Positions 24,445 to 33,713 of a stretch of 64,000 nucleotides of DNA are shown one piece after another; positions within the stretch are counted from its first letter, which is position 1, and each line of letters opens with the position of its first letter. Under the pieces are notes generated by a model. That model saw only the letters and a program-made list of their open reading frames with translations. It was not told the DNA's origin and made no database searches. Both the position numbers and the translations under genes were made by a program. Location of the stretch: assembly GCA_030652115.1 (NCBI GenBank), contig JAUSBK010000007.1, positions 62,001 through 126,000 of the forward strand, given 5' to 3'. This stretch comes from Coriobacteriia bacterium. GTDB taxonomy: Bacteria > Actinomycetota > Coriobacteriia > Anaerosomatales > Anaerosomataceae.

Positions 24445-25440
24445 TTACGACCCGAGGCCGAAGAGCGCCTTGAAGAACGAGACGAACCAGTTGTCCTCGC
24501 CGGTCTCGTCTTCAGGGATCTCGGTGCCCTCTTCGATCTCGCCGGGCTCCGGAGAGTCCTCGACCGTGACCGTTCGCGTCTCGCGATACTCCTGGGGCCG
24601 GCCGAAGTCGTCGCGATACGAGACAACGAACACGACCTCGAGGTCTCCCGGCACCTCAGGGGTGATCTGCACGTCGAGCCCCTCGGTGGTTGCCGCGTCC
24701 ATCGTGCCGAGGAAGTATGTGCCGTCGAAGATCTGGGCCCCGCTTGCCTCGACGCTCAGCGTGACGCCCGAGAGCGCATACGTGCTCGCGTTGGCGACCT
24801 CGAAGCTCGCATCGAAGGTCTCCCCGACCATCACCATCTCGGGAAGCTCGGCGGTGACCAGCGAGAGCACGGCGTCGCGCTCGACGAGAACGCCGAGGGT
24901 ATAGCCGACCTCCTGGCGGGCGCCCTGATGCTCGAAGCTCACCGTCACGGGCACGGTGAGCGCACCGGGTGGGGTGCCGGGCGTGACGATGACACGGAAC
25001 GTGACCGTGTCCTCCGTCTTGCCCTTGAGCAGGCCGACGTACTTGGCGTTACCCGTTCCGAGGACCGTTAGTCCGCCGGTGGCAGTTGCGGCAGTGCCCG
25101 TCGCGGTCGGCGTGGTCTGGCCGAGCGACACGACCAGGTTGTCGGCACGTCGGGACGTGGCGTTGTAGAGCGTGAGCGTGAGGTCGAACTCCGTCCCCGG
25201 GGTCACGCGGGCGGGGGCGGTCGCGTACGAGCGCACGACCACGACGGGTGCGGGTGTCGGCATGACCGCCGTGACGCCGCCGGTCGCTGTGGGAGCGGTG
25301 GGAGCGGTGGGAGCGGTGGAGCCGGGAATCGTCTCAGAGGTGTCGCCGGAATCGGGATCGGCGAACGCCACCGTGGGGGCGATCAGCAGTGCAAGTGCGA
25401 TCGACAGTGCCAGGATCCGTGCCACCCAAGTGCGCCTCAC
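24445..25440 (-). CDS. Exported CARDB-like adhesion/scaffold protein
   Basis: The 331-residue protein has a signal peptide (cleavage after AFA near residue 27), a short APT tandem repeat (three units, encoded by repeated GTGGGAGCG on the plus strand), and two immunoglobulin-like CARDB-type domains (ATAPARVTPGTEFDLTLTLYN; MVGETFDASFEVANASTYALSGV). The C-terminus is acidic and ends with a hydrophobic, Phe-rich segment (WFVSFFKALFGL) that may contact the membrane. Lying between the ATPase and permease genes with a four-base overlap, it is probably the extracytoplasmic partner of the transporter. Confidence 0.65.
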   Translation of the reverse strand: MRRTWVARILALSIALALLIAPTVAFADPDSGDTSETIPGSTAPTAPTAPTATGGVTAVMPTPAPVVVVRSYATAPARVTPGTEFDLTLTLYNATSRRADNLVVSLGQTTPTATGTAATATGGLTVLGTGNAKYVGLLKGKTEDTVTFRVIVTPGTPPGALTVPVTVSFEHQGARQEVGYTLGVLVERDAVLSLVTAELPEMVMVGETFDASFEVANASTYALSGVTLSVEASGAQIFDGTYFLGTMDAATTEGLDVQITPEVPGDLEVVFVVSYRDDFGRPQEYRETRTVTVEDSPEPGEIEEGTEIPEDETGEDNWFVSFFKALFGLGS

Positions 25441-26132
25441 GCGGTTCCTCCTTGTTCGATGGTCTCGATCGACCCGTCCACGATCGTGATGATGCGGTCG
25501 GCCACCGACTCGGCGATGGCTCGGTCGTGCGTAGTGATGAGCAGCGTGCGTCCGGCGGCGTTCATCGCGCGCATCAGCTCAAGGATCTCGAGACCGGTGC
25601 GTGTGTCCAGGTTGCCGGTGGGTTCGTCGGAGAGCATGATCGACGGCTCGTTCACGACCGCGCGCGCGATCGCCACGCGTTGCTGCTCGCCCCCGGAGAG
25701 TTCTGTGGGCCGGTGATCGATGCGATGGGCCAGGCCGACGGAGGTGAGTGCGGCGGCGGCGCGCTCGGCGCGCTCCTCGGGAGACGCGCCCGCGAAGACG
25801 AGCGGCAGCTCCACGTTACGGCGTGCCGTCATCGTAGGGATCAGGTTGAACGACTGGAAGACGAAACCGACCTGTCGCCGCCGGTACACGGCGAGCCGCT
25901 CGTCGTCCATCCCGGCGAGGTCTTCACCGTCGATGACGACGGAGCCGGATGTCGGGCGGTCCAGGCCGCCGACGATGTTGAGTAGGGTCGACTTGCCTGA
26001 GCCCGACGGGCCCATGACGCAGACGATCTCGCCGCGCTCGACGGCAAGATTCACCCCTCGCAGGACCGTCAGTGGCTCCCCGCCCATCAGGTACTCGCGC
26101 GTGAGGTCAGTGACCTGCACAGCGGTCGTCAC
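25437..26132 (-). CDS. MacB/LolD-type ABC transporter ATP-binding protein
   Basis: The 231-residue ATPase contains Walker A GPSGSGKST, the Q-loop (FQSFNLIPT), signature LSGGEQQR, Walker B IMLSDEPTGNLD and the H-loop TTHD. The DEPTGNLD sequence is characteristic of the MacB/LolD/FtsE branch. The start is GTG at 26132, after GGGGGAG; the frame stays open further upstream but that overlaps the helicase gene. It heads the four-gene transporter operon. Confidence 0.9.
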   Translation of the reverse strand: MTTAVQVTDLTREYLMGGEPLTVLRGVNLAVERGEIVCVMGPSGSGKSTLLNIVGGLDRPTSGSVVIDGEDLAGMDDERLAVYRRRQVGFVFQSFNLIPTMTARRNVELPLVFAGASPEERAERAAAALTSVGLAHRIDHRPTELSGGEQQRVAIARAVVNEPSIMLSDEPTGNLDTRTGLEILELMRAMNAAGRTLLITTHDRAIAESVADRIITIVDGSIETIEQGGTA

Positions 26133-26218
26133 GCAACTCCCCCGTTCGTTGCTCGTGAGACAGCATCGTGCCACAAGCCGAGGGCGGGGGATAGGGGTAT
26201 CGAGAGACGAGGTAAGCC

Positions 26219-28309
26219 TTACTCCCACATGGAGCGCACGCCTGCCCGGATACTGGCGGTCGTGGCGACGACCGGGGCGCTCTCGGCAGTCGCCGACTCG
26301 GGACGAGCCTGGCTCTCGGCAAAGAGCGCGCGCAGCCGGTCGGGGACGAAGCGCGTGCGCTGAGCGTACCCGTACGCATCCGCGCGTCCGCGCCCGACCG
26401 CGTAGTAGCGCAGCGGGTGGGTGACGTAGAGCGCATCGCGGGCGCGCGTGCAGGCCACGTAGAACAGCCGACGCTCCTCCTCGATCTCCTCGACGCTGCC
26501 GGTGGACATGTCCGAGGGGATGTTGCCGTCGGCGGCGTGGATGACGTACACCACGTCGAATTCGAGACCCTTGGCCGAGTGCATCGTCGACAGGATGAGG
26601 TAGTCCTCGTCCAGCAGGGGAGGGCCCGCGAAGTCGCCCGTCCACTGGGGAGCGTCGAGCGTGAGGTCGGTGAGGAACGCGGTCCGATCGGCGAAGCGCG
26701 AGCCGAGCATCTCGATCTGCTCCAGATCGGCAAGGCGTGCGGGCGCGTTGTCGTAGCGCTGCTCGGCAAGTGGCGCGTAGAACGCGCGCGCGGCCGCGAG
26801 TTGCGCGGCCACGTCCTCCGAGGGTGCGCTTGCGAGCGTGCGCATGAGCGTCACGAAGCCCGGCCAGAGTACGGCCGTGGCCGTGGGGACGACGTGTCCG
26901 ACCCAGGACTCGAAGTCGCCGCCGGCGGCTGCGAGATCGCTCGCGAGCGATGCGGCCGTGCGCGGACCCACGCCGGGGAGCAGGCCGAGCACGCGCAGGG
27001 CCGCCACCTCGTCGTTCGGGTTCTCCGCGAGGCGCAGGAACGCGACGTAGTCCTTCACGTGCGCCATCTCCACGAACTTGAGGCCACCGTACTTCACGAA
27101 GGGGACGTTACGCCGCTGCAGTTCGAGTTCGAGCTCCATCGAGTGGTGCATCGCGCGGAAGAGCACCGCCTGATCTTTGAGCGGCGTGCCCTCCTCGCGG
27201 TGGCCGAGGATGCGCTCGATCACGTAGTCGGTCTGCTCCCGCTCGTCGCGACAGGTGACGAGCGCCGGCTGCGAGCCGCCCTCGCGGTTCGTCCACAGCG
27301 CCTTGTCGTAGCGCTCGGCCGCCTCGGCGATGATCGCGTTGGTGGCCGAAAGGATGGGCGCCGTGCTGCGGTAGTTCTGCTCGAGGGTGAGCACGGTGGC
27401 GCCGGCGAAGCGCGTGGGGAAGTCGAGGATGTTGCGCACGGTCGCGGCGCGGAAGCCGTAGATCGCCTGCGCGTCGTCGCCGACGGCGGTGATGCCGGTC
27501 CCGTCGGGGCGCAGGAGCGCCACGATGTCGGCTTGCAGCGCGTTGGTGTCCTGGTACTCGTCCACCAGCACGGCGTCGAAGTGCCCGCGCACGACCTCGC
27601 CGAGCGCCGGGTCGGCGAGCATGCCCCGCCAGAACAGCAGCAGGTCGTCGTAGTCGAGCACGTGGCTCGCTTCCTTGCGGTCCACGTACGCCGCGAACAG
27701 GCTCTTCAGGTCCTCGGCGTCGTTCTTGCACCACGGGTAGCGCGTCTGCAGCACATCGCCGAGCGGCTCGGCGGCGTTCACGCAGCGCGAGTAGATGTCG
27801 AGGCACGTCGCCTTCTGCGGGAAGCGCTTGCCCTTGGTGCCGAGGTCGAGCGACGTCCGCACGGCGTGCATGAGGTCTTCGGCGTCCGCGCGGTCGAGGA
27901 TGGTGAATCCCGGCGGCAGGCCGATCGACTCGCCGTGTATGCGCAGCAGGCGCGTGGCAACCGCGTGGAACGTGCCACCCCAGACGCGGGCGCCCGAGAG
28001 CGATGCGTGCAGGTCCCCGGCGCTGGCGGCGCTGCGCAGCAGCCCGTCGACGCGGCGGAGCATCTCCTCGGCAGCGCGCCGCGTGAAAGTGAGAAGAAGG
28101 ATGCGGCCCGGCGGCATGCCTTCGGCGACGAGGTGGGCGACGCGGTGGGCGAGCGTGGCGGTCTTGCCGGTGCCTGCGCCGGCCACGATCAGGAGCGGCC
28201 CGCTGCCGTGCGACGCTGCGGCGCGCTGCGCGTCGTTCAGGCCGCGGAGCACCGGGGCGCCGGTCTCGGTCTGCTGAGCATCGTCGGTGCGTGGGAGGGG
28301 AGCAGCCAT
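26219..28309 (-). CDS. uvrD: UvrD/PcrA-family superfamily 1 DNA helicase
   Basis: The 696-residue protein unwinds DNA 3' to 5' in repair or replication restart. Motifs run in order: Q-motif LNDAQRAAA, Walker A VAGAGTGKTATLA, TFTRRAAEEM, Walker B VDEYQDTN, GDDAQAIYGFRAAT, LEQNYRS, LSTMHSAKGLEFDVVY and FYVACTRARDALYVT. Length is close to PcrA and UvrD. GGAGG precedes the ATG. It could equally be a clade relative such as UvrD2, because the C-terminal region ends without the usual PcrA tail. Confidence 0.85.
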   Translation of the reverse strand: MAAPLPRTDDAQQTETGAPVLRGLNDAQRAAASHGSGPLLIVAGAGTGKTATLAHRVAHLVAEGMPPGRILLLTFTRRAAEEMLRRVDGLLRSAASAGDLHASLSGARVWGGTFHAVATRLLRIHGESIGLPPGFTILDRADAEDLMHAVRTSLDLGTKGKRFPQKATCLDIYSRCVNAAEPLGDVLQTRYPWCKNDAEDLKSLFAAYVDRKEASHVLDYDDLLLFWRGMLADPALGEVVRGHFDAVLVDEYQDTNALQADIVALLRPDGTGITAVGDDAQAIYGFRAATVRNILDFPTRFAGATVLTLEQNYRSTAPILSATNAIIAEAAERYDKALWTNREGGSQPALVTCRDEREQTDYVIERILGHREEGTPLKDQAVLFRAMHHSMELELELQRRNVPFVKYGGLKFVEMAHVKDYVAFLRLAENPNDEVAALRVLGLLPGVGPRTAASLASDLAAAGGDFESWVGHVVPTATAVLWPGFVTLMRTLASAPSEDVAAQLAAARAFYAPLAEQRYDNAPARLADLEQIEMLGSRFADRTAFLTDLTLDAPQWTGDFAGPPLLDEDYLILSTMHSAKGLEFDVVYVIHAADGNIPSDMSTGSVEEIEEERRLFYVACTRARDALYVTHPLRYYAVGRGRADAYGYAQRTRFVPDRLRALFAESQARPESATAESAPVVATTASIRAGVRSMWE

Positions 28310-28383
28310 CGGGACCTCCGCGTACGGGGGAGTACTGTCCCGATGCTAGCATCGAATCCGCGAGAAAGCGAACAGGTGTTCGA

Positions 28384-29409
28384 TTACTCCACGCCGTGCG
28401 ATGCAGCGTACGCGCGTACCTCCGCGATGCGGGCATCCTTGGCGTCCTGATCGAGGAATGACGCCTCGAACGACGCCTCGGCAAGCGTGGCGAGGTCGGA
28501 GAGTCCCAGACCGAGCGCCTCGGCGACCGCGACGTAGTTGTCGGTGAGGTAGCCGCCGAAGTACGCGGGGTCATCCGAGTTGACGGTCACCATGAGTCCC
28601 GCGTCCATCAGTTGCTTGATGGGATGCGCCTCCATGGAGTCCACCACGCGCAGGCGGACGTTCGACAGCGGGCAGACCGTGAGCGGCACGCGATCCCGGG
28701 CGAGGCGCTCCATCAACTGCGGGCTTTGCAGACAACTGTAGCCGTGATCGATGCGTTCGGCGCCCAGCGCATCGAGCGCGCCGGTGATGTACGAGGGTGG
28801 ACCCTCCTCGCCAGCGTGCGCCACCACGTGGTACCCGCGGTCGCGAGCGATCTCGAAGACCTCGGCGAAGTCCTCCGGCGGGTGTCCCAGCTCCGCCGAG
28901 TCGAGTCCGACCCCGACGATGCGATGTCCGTAGAGCTTCGCGTGCTCGAGGGTGCGCAGCGCGCTCTCGGTCGGCTGGTCACGCAGGAACGACATGATGA
29001 GGCGGTAGGAGATCCCGAACCGGTCCGCACCGTCCTCGAGTGCGGTAAGGATCCCGGCCACGACCGTTCCGAACAGCACGCCCCGATCGGTGTGCGTCTG
29101 CGGATCGAAGAACGGCTCGACGTGCGTGATGTTCTCCTCGGCGGCGTGCACCAGGTAGGCCCAGGTGAGGTCGTAGAAGTCGTCTTCGGTCACCAGGGCC
29201 GCGCATCCGGCGTAGTACAGGTCGAGGAACGACTGCAGGTTCGAGAAGTCGTACGCGGCACGGACCGCCTGGACGGTGGAGAACGGGAGGCTGATGTTGT
29301 TGCGTGCGGCAAGCTCGAACATCATCTCCGGCTCGAGCGTGCCCTCCAGATGTACATGGAGTTCGGCCTTTGGAAGTCCGAGGGCGAATGCTCTCACGTC
29401 AGGCGTCAC
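28384..29409 (-). CDS. add: Adenosine deaminase
   Basis: The 341-residue amidohydrolase deaminates adenosine to inosine. Metal ligands are in AELHVHLEGT (HxH), the catalytic region HAGEEGPP follows, and later HGYSCL and the Asp pair in VNSDDPAYFGG. GTG at 29409 is taken as start because GGGGAGG lies 8 bp upstream and the family begins there; the frame is open further upstream only by chance. Adenine and aminodeoxyfutalosine deaminases are close relatives, so the exact substrate is uncertain. It is divergent from the MFS transporter gene. Confidence 0.85.
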   Translation of the reverse strand: MTPDVRAFALGLPKAELHVHLEGTLEPEMMFELAARNNISLPFSTVQAVRAAYDFSNLQSFLDLYYAGCAALVTEDDFYDLTWAYLVHAAEENITHVEPFFDPQTHTDRGVLFGTVVAGILTALEDGADRFGISYRLIMSFLRDQPTESALRTLEHAKLYGHRIVGVGLDSAELGHPPEDFAEVFEIARDRGYHVVAHAGEEGPPSYITGALDALGAERIDHGYSCLQSPQLMERLARDRVPLTVCPLSNVRLRVVDSMEAHPIKQLMDAGLMVTVNSDDPAYFGGYLTDNYVAVAEALGLGLSDLATLAEASFEASFLDQDAKDARIAEVRAYAASHGVE

Positions 29410-29479
29410 ATGTGCCTCCCCGCGGGATGAAGGGAACAGAGTCCTGGATGGATTATGCCCCTTCGGTAACGGGGAACCA

Positions 29480-30772
29480 GTGCCAGTTGCGCCAGACTCA
29501 TCGCGCGTCATCAAGACGTACCTGACCGCTAACGGCCTCTTCACCCTGGCCGCATCGCTCATCTGGGCCGTGAACACCCTCTTCCTGCTGGATGCGGGTC
29601 TCGACATCTTCACGGTGATGGTCGTCAACGCGAGCTTCACCCTCGGCCAGCTGGTCTTCGAGGTTCCAACCGGGGTGGTGGCCGACACGATCGGCCGCAA
29701 GGCGTCGTTCCTGCTCGGCATCGGGGCGCTGGCCGTCGCGACAGTGCTCTACGTGCTGACGGCGCAGATGCACCTCGGAATCGGCATGTTCGTCCTTGCT
29801 TCGGTCCTGATCGGATTCGGTTTCACCTGTCAGACGGGGGCGATGGACGCCTGGCTGGTCGATGCCCTCGCGTACACGGGGTATGCCCGTCCGCTCGACG
29901 GCGTGTTCTCCCGAGGGCAGATCGTGTTCGGCGCAGCCACCCTCGTGGGCACGCTCGGAGGAGGGTTCCTCGGGCAGGTCGACCTGGCGCTGCCGTACTA
30001 CGTGCGGAGCGTTGTGCTTCTGCTGGCGTTCGCCTTCGTTGCGGTCGCCATGCGCGACGTGGGCTTCCAGCCTCGGCCTCTTGAATGGCGTCGGTTCGGC
30101 GAGGAGACGCGCAGCATACTGCGCGAGGGGACCGAATTCGGGTGGCGTAATCGCGTTGTACGCCTTCTGTTCTTCGCATCGGCCGCGCAGGGCGTGTTCT
30201 TCATCTTCGGCTTCTACTCCTGGCAGCGGTACTTCCTCGACCTGCTCGCGCGGGAGTTGGTGTGGGTGAACGGCGTGGTGACGGCCGCCTTCGCGCTTTC
30301 CGGGATCATCGGCAGCGCACTGGTGGGGCGCGTCATGCGCGAGGGCGCGAAGCGGCGTAACGCAGGCAACGTGCTGGCGGTGGCGGCACTCGGGCAGGCG
30401 CTCCTCGTGCTCGCCATCGGTCTCGTCGGCATCGTGGTACCCGCCGCGTCGTACGGTATCCCCGTCTTCCTGGTGGCGGCAGGGCTCTACATCGTCCTGG
30501 GCGTGATCCTCGGCGTGCAGACCCCGGTTCGCCAGGCGTTTCTCAACCGCCAGATCCCATCGGCACAGCGCGCGACCGTGCTGTCGCTCGACGCGTTCTT
30601 CGCCGACGGGGGCGCGTCCGGCGGGCAGCTGGGCCTGGGATGGCTGTCCCGGGCCGTCTCGATCCCGGTGGCCTGGCTCGCGGGCGGGGCGATGCTGCTG
30701 CTTGCTGCGCCGCTCTACCGCGGGGCACGGGCCGGGGACGTGACGCCTAACGAGGCGCATGCCGAGGAGTGA
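29480..30772 (+). CDS. Major facilitator superfamily transporter
   Basis: The 430-residue protein has about twelve hydrophobic segments. The cytoplasmic loop between helices 2 and 3 carries the MFS motif A (GVVADTIGRKASF). GTG 29480 is the best start: earlier in-frame codons would extend into the antisense adenosine deaminase gene. The ribosome site GGGGAA is moderate. Substrate is unknown; it lies divergent to a purine-salvage gene but the fold resembles drug or sugar efflux MFS more than nucleoside carriers. Its stop codon directly abuts the 3' end of the opposite tRNA gene. Confidence 0.8.
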   Translation: MPVAPDSSRVIKTYLTANGLFTLAASLIWAVNTLFLLDAGLDIFTVMVVNASFTLGQLVFEVPTGVVADTIGRKASFLLGIGALAVATVLYVLTAQMHLGIGMFVLASVLIGFGFTCQTGAMDAWLVDALAYTGYARPLDGVFSRGQIVFGAATLVGTLGGGFLGQVDLALPYYVRSVVLLLAFAFVAVAMRDVGFQPRPLEWRRFGEETRSILREGTEFGWRNRVVRLLFFASAAQGVFFIFGFYSWQRYFLDLLARELVWVNGVVTAAFALSGIIGSALVGRVMREGAKRRNAGNVLAVAALGQALLVLAIGLVGIVVPAASYGIPVFLVAAGLYIVLGVILGVQTPVRQAFLNRQIPSAQRATVLSLDAFFADGGASGGQLGLGWLSRAVSIPVAWLAGGAMLLLAAPLYRGARAGDVTPNEAHAEE

Positions 30773-30859
30773 TGGTGCCCGGGGCGGGAATCGAACCCGC
30801 ACGACCTTTCGGCCAGAGGTTTTTGAGACCTCCGCGTCTGCCAATTCCGCCACCCGGGC
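30773..30859 (-). tRNA. tRNA-Leu (CAA anticodon)
   Basis: On the minus strand a complete 87-base tRNA is seen: acceptor GCCCGGG pairing with CCCGGGC, T-arm GCGGGTTCGATTCCCGC, a long class II variable arm (GGCCGAAAGGTC) and encoded CCA. The anticodon loop is CTCAAAA, closed by GAGGT/ACCTC, giving CAA, which reads UUG. The gene abuts the MFS stop codon with no spacer. Confidence 0.97.
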
Positions 30860-30899
30860 GCAGGGATGCGCGCACGCACCATAGTAACGCGCATGGAGC

Positions 30900-31475
30900 C
30901 TACAAGAGGAAGTCGGCCGCTCTCAGCACGTCGAGACTGCTCACGATCGACCACAGATTCAGCAGCGTGAACACCGCCACCAGAAGCAGCAGGGCCGCAC
31001 TCACGCCGAGGCGCGTGCCGATGCGCTGAAGTGCGTCGGATGCGCGTCCGGCGAGGTCCTCCGCGAGCGTGGGCGTGCGGCTGATGGCGCCCGACTCGCG
31101 GATGCCGAGGGCGGCGAGCCCGACACTTGCCGCCGCGCACAGAAGGGTGAAGACCACCCAGCCTACGTTGACCAGACGGGCGAGTCCGGCGTCGCGGACG
31201 ATCACTGAGCCGAGGAACATGCTCCCCACGATGTAGACGAGCGGAAGCAGCGTGGCGAGCTGCGTGTAGTCGACGATTTTCTGGCCGTGATCGATGAGGC
31301 TGCCCGCCGAAGAGGTGGGCTCCACAGTGACCTCTGCGGGCGCGGTCTGACGTGCACGCGAGAGTCCCGTGCTCACCCGGAGTGCTGCCGCGACGAAGGT
31401 GAAGCTGGCGACGAGGTAGACTGCGGCGAACGCGACGTACGCGTAGATGTAGGTCGATGACGTGCCGAACGACAT
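30900..31475 (-). CDS. Four-helix integral membrane protein, unknown function
   Basis: The 191-residue protein has four clear membrane segments (YAYVAFAAVYLVASFTFVAAAL, shortened here; LLPLVYIVGSMFLGSVIV; VGWVVFTLLCAAASVGLAAL; VSAALLLLVAVFTLLNLW) and a hydrophilic loop after the first. I do not recognise a family. The ATG at 31475 is preferred over upstream in-frame codons since GGGGAGGGAAGAG lies just before it. It is divergent from the PdtaS-like sensor gene and close to tRNA-Leu. Confidence 0.6.
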   Translation of the reverse strand: MSFGTSSTYIYAYVAFAAVYLVASFTFVAAALRVSTGLSRARQTAPAEVTVEPTSSAGSLIDHGQKIVDYTQLATLLPLVYIVGSMFLGSVIVRDAGLARLVNVGWVVFTLLCAAASVGLAALGIRESGAISRTPTLAEDLAGRASDALQRIGTRLGVSAALLLLVAVFTLLNLWSIVSSLDVLRAADFLL

Positions 31476-31610
31476 CTCTTCCCTCCCCGCGATCAGATTC
31501 CAGATGGATTCTACCTGATACATCGGATGTACGGGTGTCGGACATGATGGTGATGCGGGGGGCGTTGCCACACGACTCCTTCGGCCGCTTCGGTCCTACC
31601 GTCGCATGCG

Positions 31611-31616
31611 TATAAT
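31611..31616 (+). promoter_or_regulatory. -10 box of a leaderless pdtaS promoter
   Basis: A consensus TATAAT ends 7 bp before the ATG at 31624, so the transcript should start at the start codon. No ribosome site is present. A TTCGGT at 31589-31594 is a possible weak -35 at 16 bp spacing. Confidence 0.55.
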
Positions 31617-31623
31617 CCTCAGC

Positions 31624-33048
31624 ATGAGCACACCATCATCCGCGCGCGCCCCGCTGTCAGGGCTCGCTCCCGCCGAACGCGACCACATCACCAACGTGGC
31701 CGCGAACCTGCAATTGGCCGCCGACCTGGGTTACGGGGATGTGGCGCTGCTCGTTGCTGCCGAGGGCGGCGACCTGCGCGTGTTTGCGGACGCCCGTCCG
31801 ATGACCGCGGCGGCGGCGGTGCCGGTGACGCGGGTGGGCGAGTCGGTGGTGCGCACCGACGAGCCGGAGGCGTACGACGCGCTCGAAGGCGGCGTCGTCG
31901 CATGCGGCACGCATCGCCGCATCCGCCGCGGTATCGCGTTCACCTCTACGGGCTATCCCATCGGACCGGCGGAGCATCCGTACGCGGTGGTGGTCCGCCA
32001 TGTCGGCCAGAGCGTGGCCGAGGCTCCCGGCAAGATGGAAGTCGCGTTCATGCGCCTTGCGGCCCTGGTGCTCGAACGGCTGCAGACTGCGCCGATCACG
32101 GACCTCGACGCCGACGCCCCATACTCCACCACCCGGCTTGCCGGCGACGGCGTGATCGAGGTCGCGGAGAGTGGCGCCGTCACCTACGCCAGCCCGAACG
32201 CCGTCAACATCATGCGGCTCGCCGGCACCGAGGGCACGCTCGTGGGAAGCCCCGCTTCGGCGCTTCCGGGCGGCGCCTCGACCGTGACGCCGGTGCTCGG
32301 TACTGGCGCCGCGCGCGAGATGACGCTCGAGGTCCGCGGCCGCTCGCTCCGCTACCGGACGATCGCGCTCGCCGAGGGTGCGCTGGTGCTCGTGGAAGAC
32401 GTCACCGACGCGCGGCGGCGCGAGCAGGAGTTGCGCGTCAAGGAAGCCACTATCCGCGAGGTGCACCATCGCGTGAAGAACAACCTGCAGACGATCGCCA
32501 GTCTGCTGCGCATCCAGGCGCGTCGGTCCTCCACCACCGAGGCTGCGCTCGCGCTCGGCGAGGCGGTGGAGCGGGTGTCGTCGATGGCAGTCGTCCATGA
32601 GATGCTCGCCGAGTCCGCCGAGGAGTCGGTGGACCTGTCGGCGGTGGTGCGGACCGTCGTCGAGATGGTCGGGCGTAGCCTCATCGGTCCGGGAGCGGAC
32701 ATCAGGCTCGTGGTCGAGGGGGAGACGGGCCTCGTGCCCGCGCCGGTCGCCACCTCGCTCGCGCTTGTCGCCGTCGAGCTCGTGCACAACGCGATCCAGC
32801 ACGGCATCGGCGCGTCGGGATCGGGCTCGGTCACCGTGACCATGCGGGGCACCGCCTCGGAGGTCTCGCTCACCGTCAAGGACACCGGGCGCGGCCTGCC
32901 GGACGGCTTCTCGGTCAGCGCATCGGCCAACCTCGGCCTGGCGATCGTGCGCACCATCGTGGAGGACGACCTGCGCGGTACACTCTCATTCGGCACGGCG
33001 GCCGGCACGCTCGTGTCGGTTCGCGTGCCCGTCCCCGAACGGACGTAG
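31624..33048 (+). CDS. pdtaS: PdtaS-like sensor histidine kinase (GAF-PAS-HisKA_2)
   Basis: The 474-residue soluble kinase resembles PdtaS of mycobacteria. An N-terminal GAF-like region (to about residue 165) and a PAS-like region (about 175-265) lead to the HWE/HisKA_2 dimerisation motif REVHHRVKNNLQTIASLLRIQARR, with the phospho-His at 281 or 282, and an ATPase domain (VELVHNAIQHG, DTGRGLP, NLGLAIVRTIV). No membrane segment is seen, so it senses a cytoplasmic signal. The ANTAR regulator gene follows without a gap. An alternative start at 31606 would place the -10 box inside the gene. Confidence 0.85.
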   Translation: MSTPSSARAPLSGLAPAERDHITNVAANLQLAADLGYGDVALLVAAEGGDLRVFADARPMTAAAAVPVTRVGESVVRTDEPEAYDALEGGVVACGTHRRIRRGIAFTSTGYPIGPAEHPYAVVVRHVGQSVAEAPGKMEVAFMRLAALVLERLQTAPITDLDADAPYSTTRLAGDGVIEVAESGAVTYASPNAVNIMRLAGTEGTLVGSPASALPGGASTVTPVLGTGAAREMTLEVRGRSLRYRTIALAEGALVLVEDVTDARRREQELRVKEATIREVHHRVKNNLQTIASLLRIQARRSSTTEAALALGEAVERVSSMAVVHEMLAESAEESVDLSAVVRTVVEMVGRSLIGPGADIRLVVEGETGLVPAPVATSLALVAVELVHNAIQHGIGASGSGSVTVTMRGTASEVSLTVKDTGRGLPDGFSVSASANLGLAIVRTIVEDDLRGTLSFGTAAGTLVSVRVPVPERT

Positions 33049-33630
33049 GTGATCCTGCCCGTGCGCGTGCTCATCGCAGAAGACGAAGCCATCATCCGCA
33101 TGGACCTGCGCGAGATGCTTGCCGAAGAGGGCCACGAGGTCGTCGGCGAGGCGCGTAACGGCGCCGAGGCGATCGCGCTCGCCCGCGAGCTGCGCCCCGA
33201 CATCATCTTCATGGACGTGAAGATGCCCGGCACCGGTGGCCTGGAGGCCGCGCGCGCCATCGGCGAGGAGCGCATCGCGCCCGTGGTGATGGTGACCGCG
33301 TTCTCGCAGCAGTCGTACGTGGACGAGGCCACTGCCGCGGGCGCCATGGCCTACCTCATCAAGCCGTTCTCCAAGCGCGACATCGTGCCGGCGATGACCG
33401 TTGCGGTCTCGCGTTTCTCCGAGGCGCGTGCGCTCGAGGCCGAGGTGGACGACCTCACCGAGCGACTCGAAACGCGCAAGGCGCTCGATCGAGCCAAGGG
33501 CGTGCTCATGACCAAGGGCATGACCGAGCCCGAGGCGTTCCGCCGGCTGCAGAAGCTTGCCATGGATCGCCGGATGTCGCTCAAAGACGTCGCCGAGGCC
33601 GTGGTACTCGCCGCCGACGCCGCGGGGTAA
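33049..33630 (+). CDS. pdtaR: ANTAR-domain response regulator (PdtaR-like)
   Basis: The 193-residue protein has a receiver domain with phospho-acceptor Asp56 (IIFMDVKMPG) and Lys in YLIKPFSK, a coiled linker, and an ANTAR RNA-binding domain (LETRKALDRAKGVLMTKGM then EAFRRLQKLAMDRRMSLKDVAEAV). ANTAR proteins bind paired hexaloop hairpins and prevent transcription termination. The GTG start immediately follows the kinase stop. A leader with exactly this kind of RNA structure begins 80 bp downstream of the gene, before the glutamate synthase operon, and is its most likely target. Confidence 0.9.
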   Translation: MILPVRVLIAEDEAIIRMDLREMLAEEGHEVVGEARNGAEAIALARELRPDIIFMDVKMPGTGGLEAARAIGEERIAPVVMVTAFSQQSYVDEATAAGAMAYLIKPFSKRDIVPAMTVAVSRFSEARALEAEVDDLTERLETRKALDRAKGVLMTKGMTEPEAFRRLQKLAMDRRMSLKDVAEAVVLAADAAG

Positions 33631-33676
33631 GGCTCGCACGGTTTGCCCCGGGTTTCCTCCGCGTTTCGGCCACATC

Positions 33677-33705
33677 TTCACACTTGGCCCGGCGCCTGCT
33701 AGAAT
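33677..33705 (+). promoter_or_regulatory. Promoter of the Hdr-like/glutamate synthase operon
   Basis: TTCACA (33677-33682) and TAGAAT (33700-33705) are spaced by 17 bp. The start point would be near 33712, directly before the first hexaloop hairpin, so the leader RNA begins with the antiterminator element. Confidence 0.65.
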
Positions 33706-33713
33706 CCCTTGCA

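Noticed and set aside
29276-29479. N-terminal extension of the MFS protein
   Set aside because: It would overlap the 5' part of the adenosine deaminase gene on the other strand and has no hydrophobic or family-like sequence.
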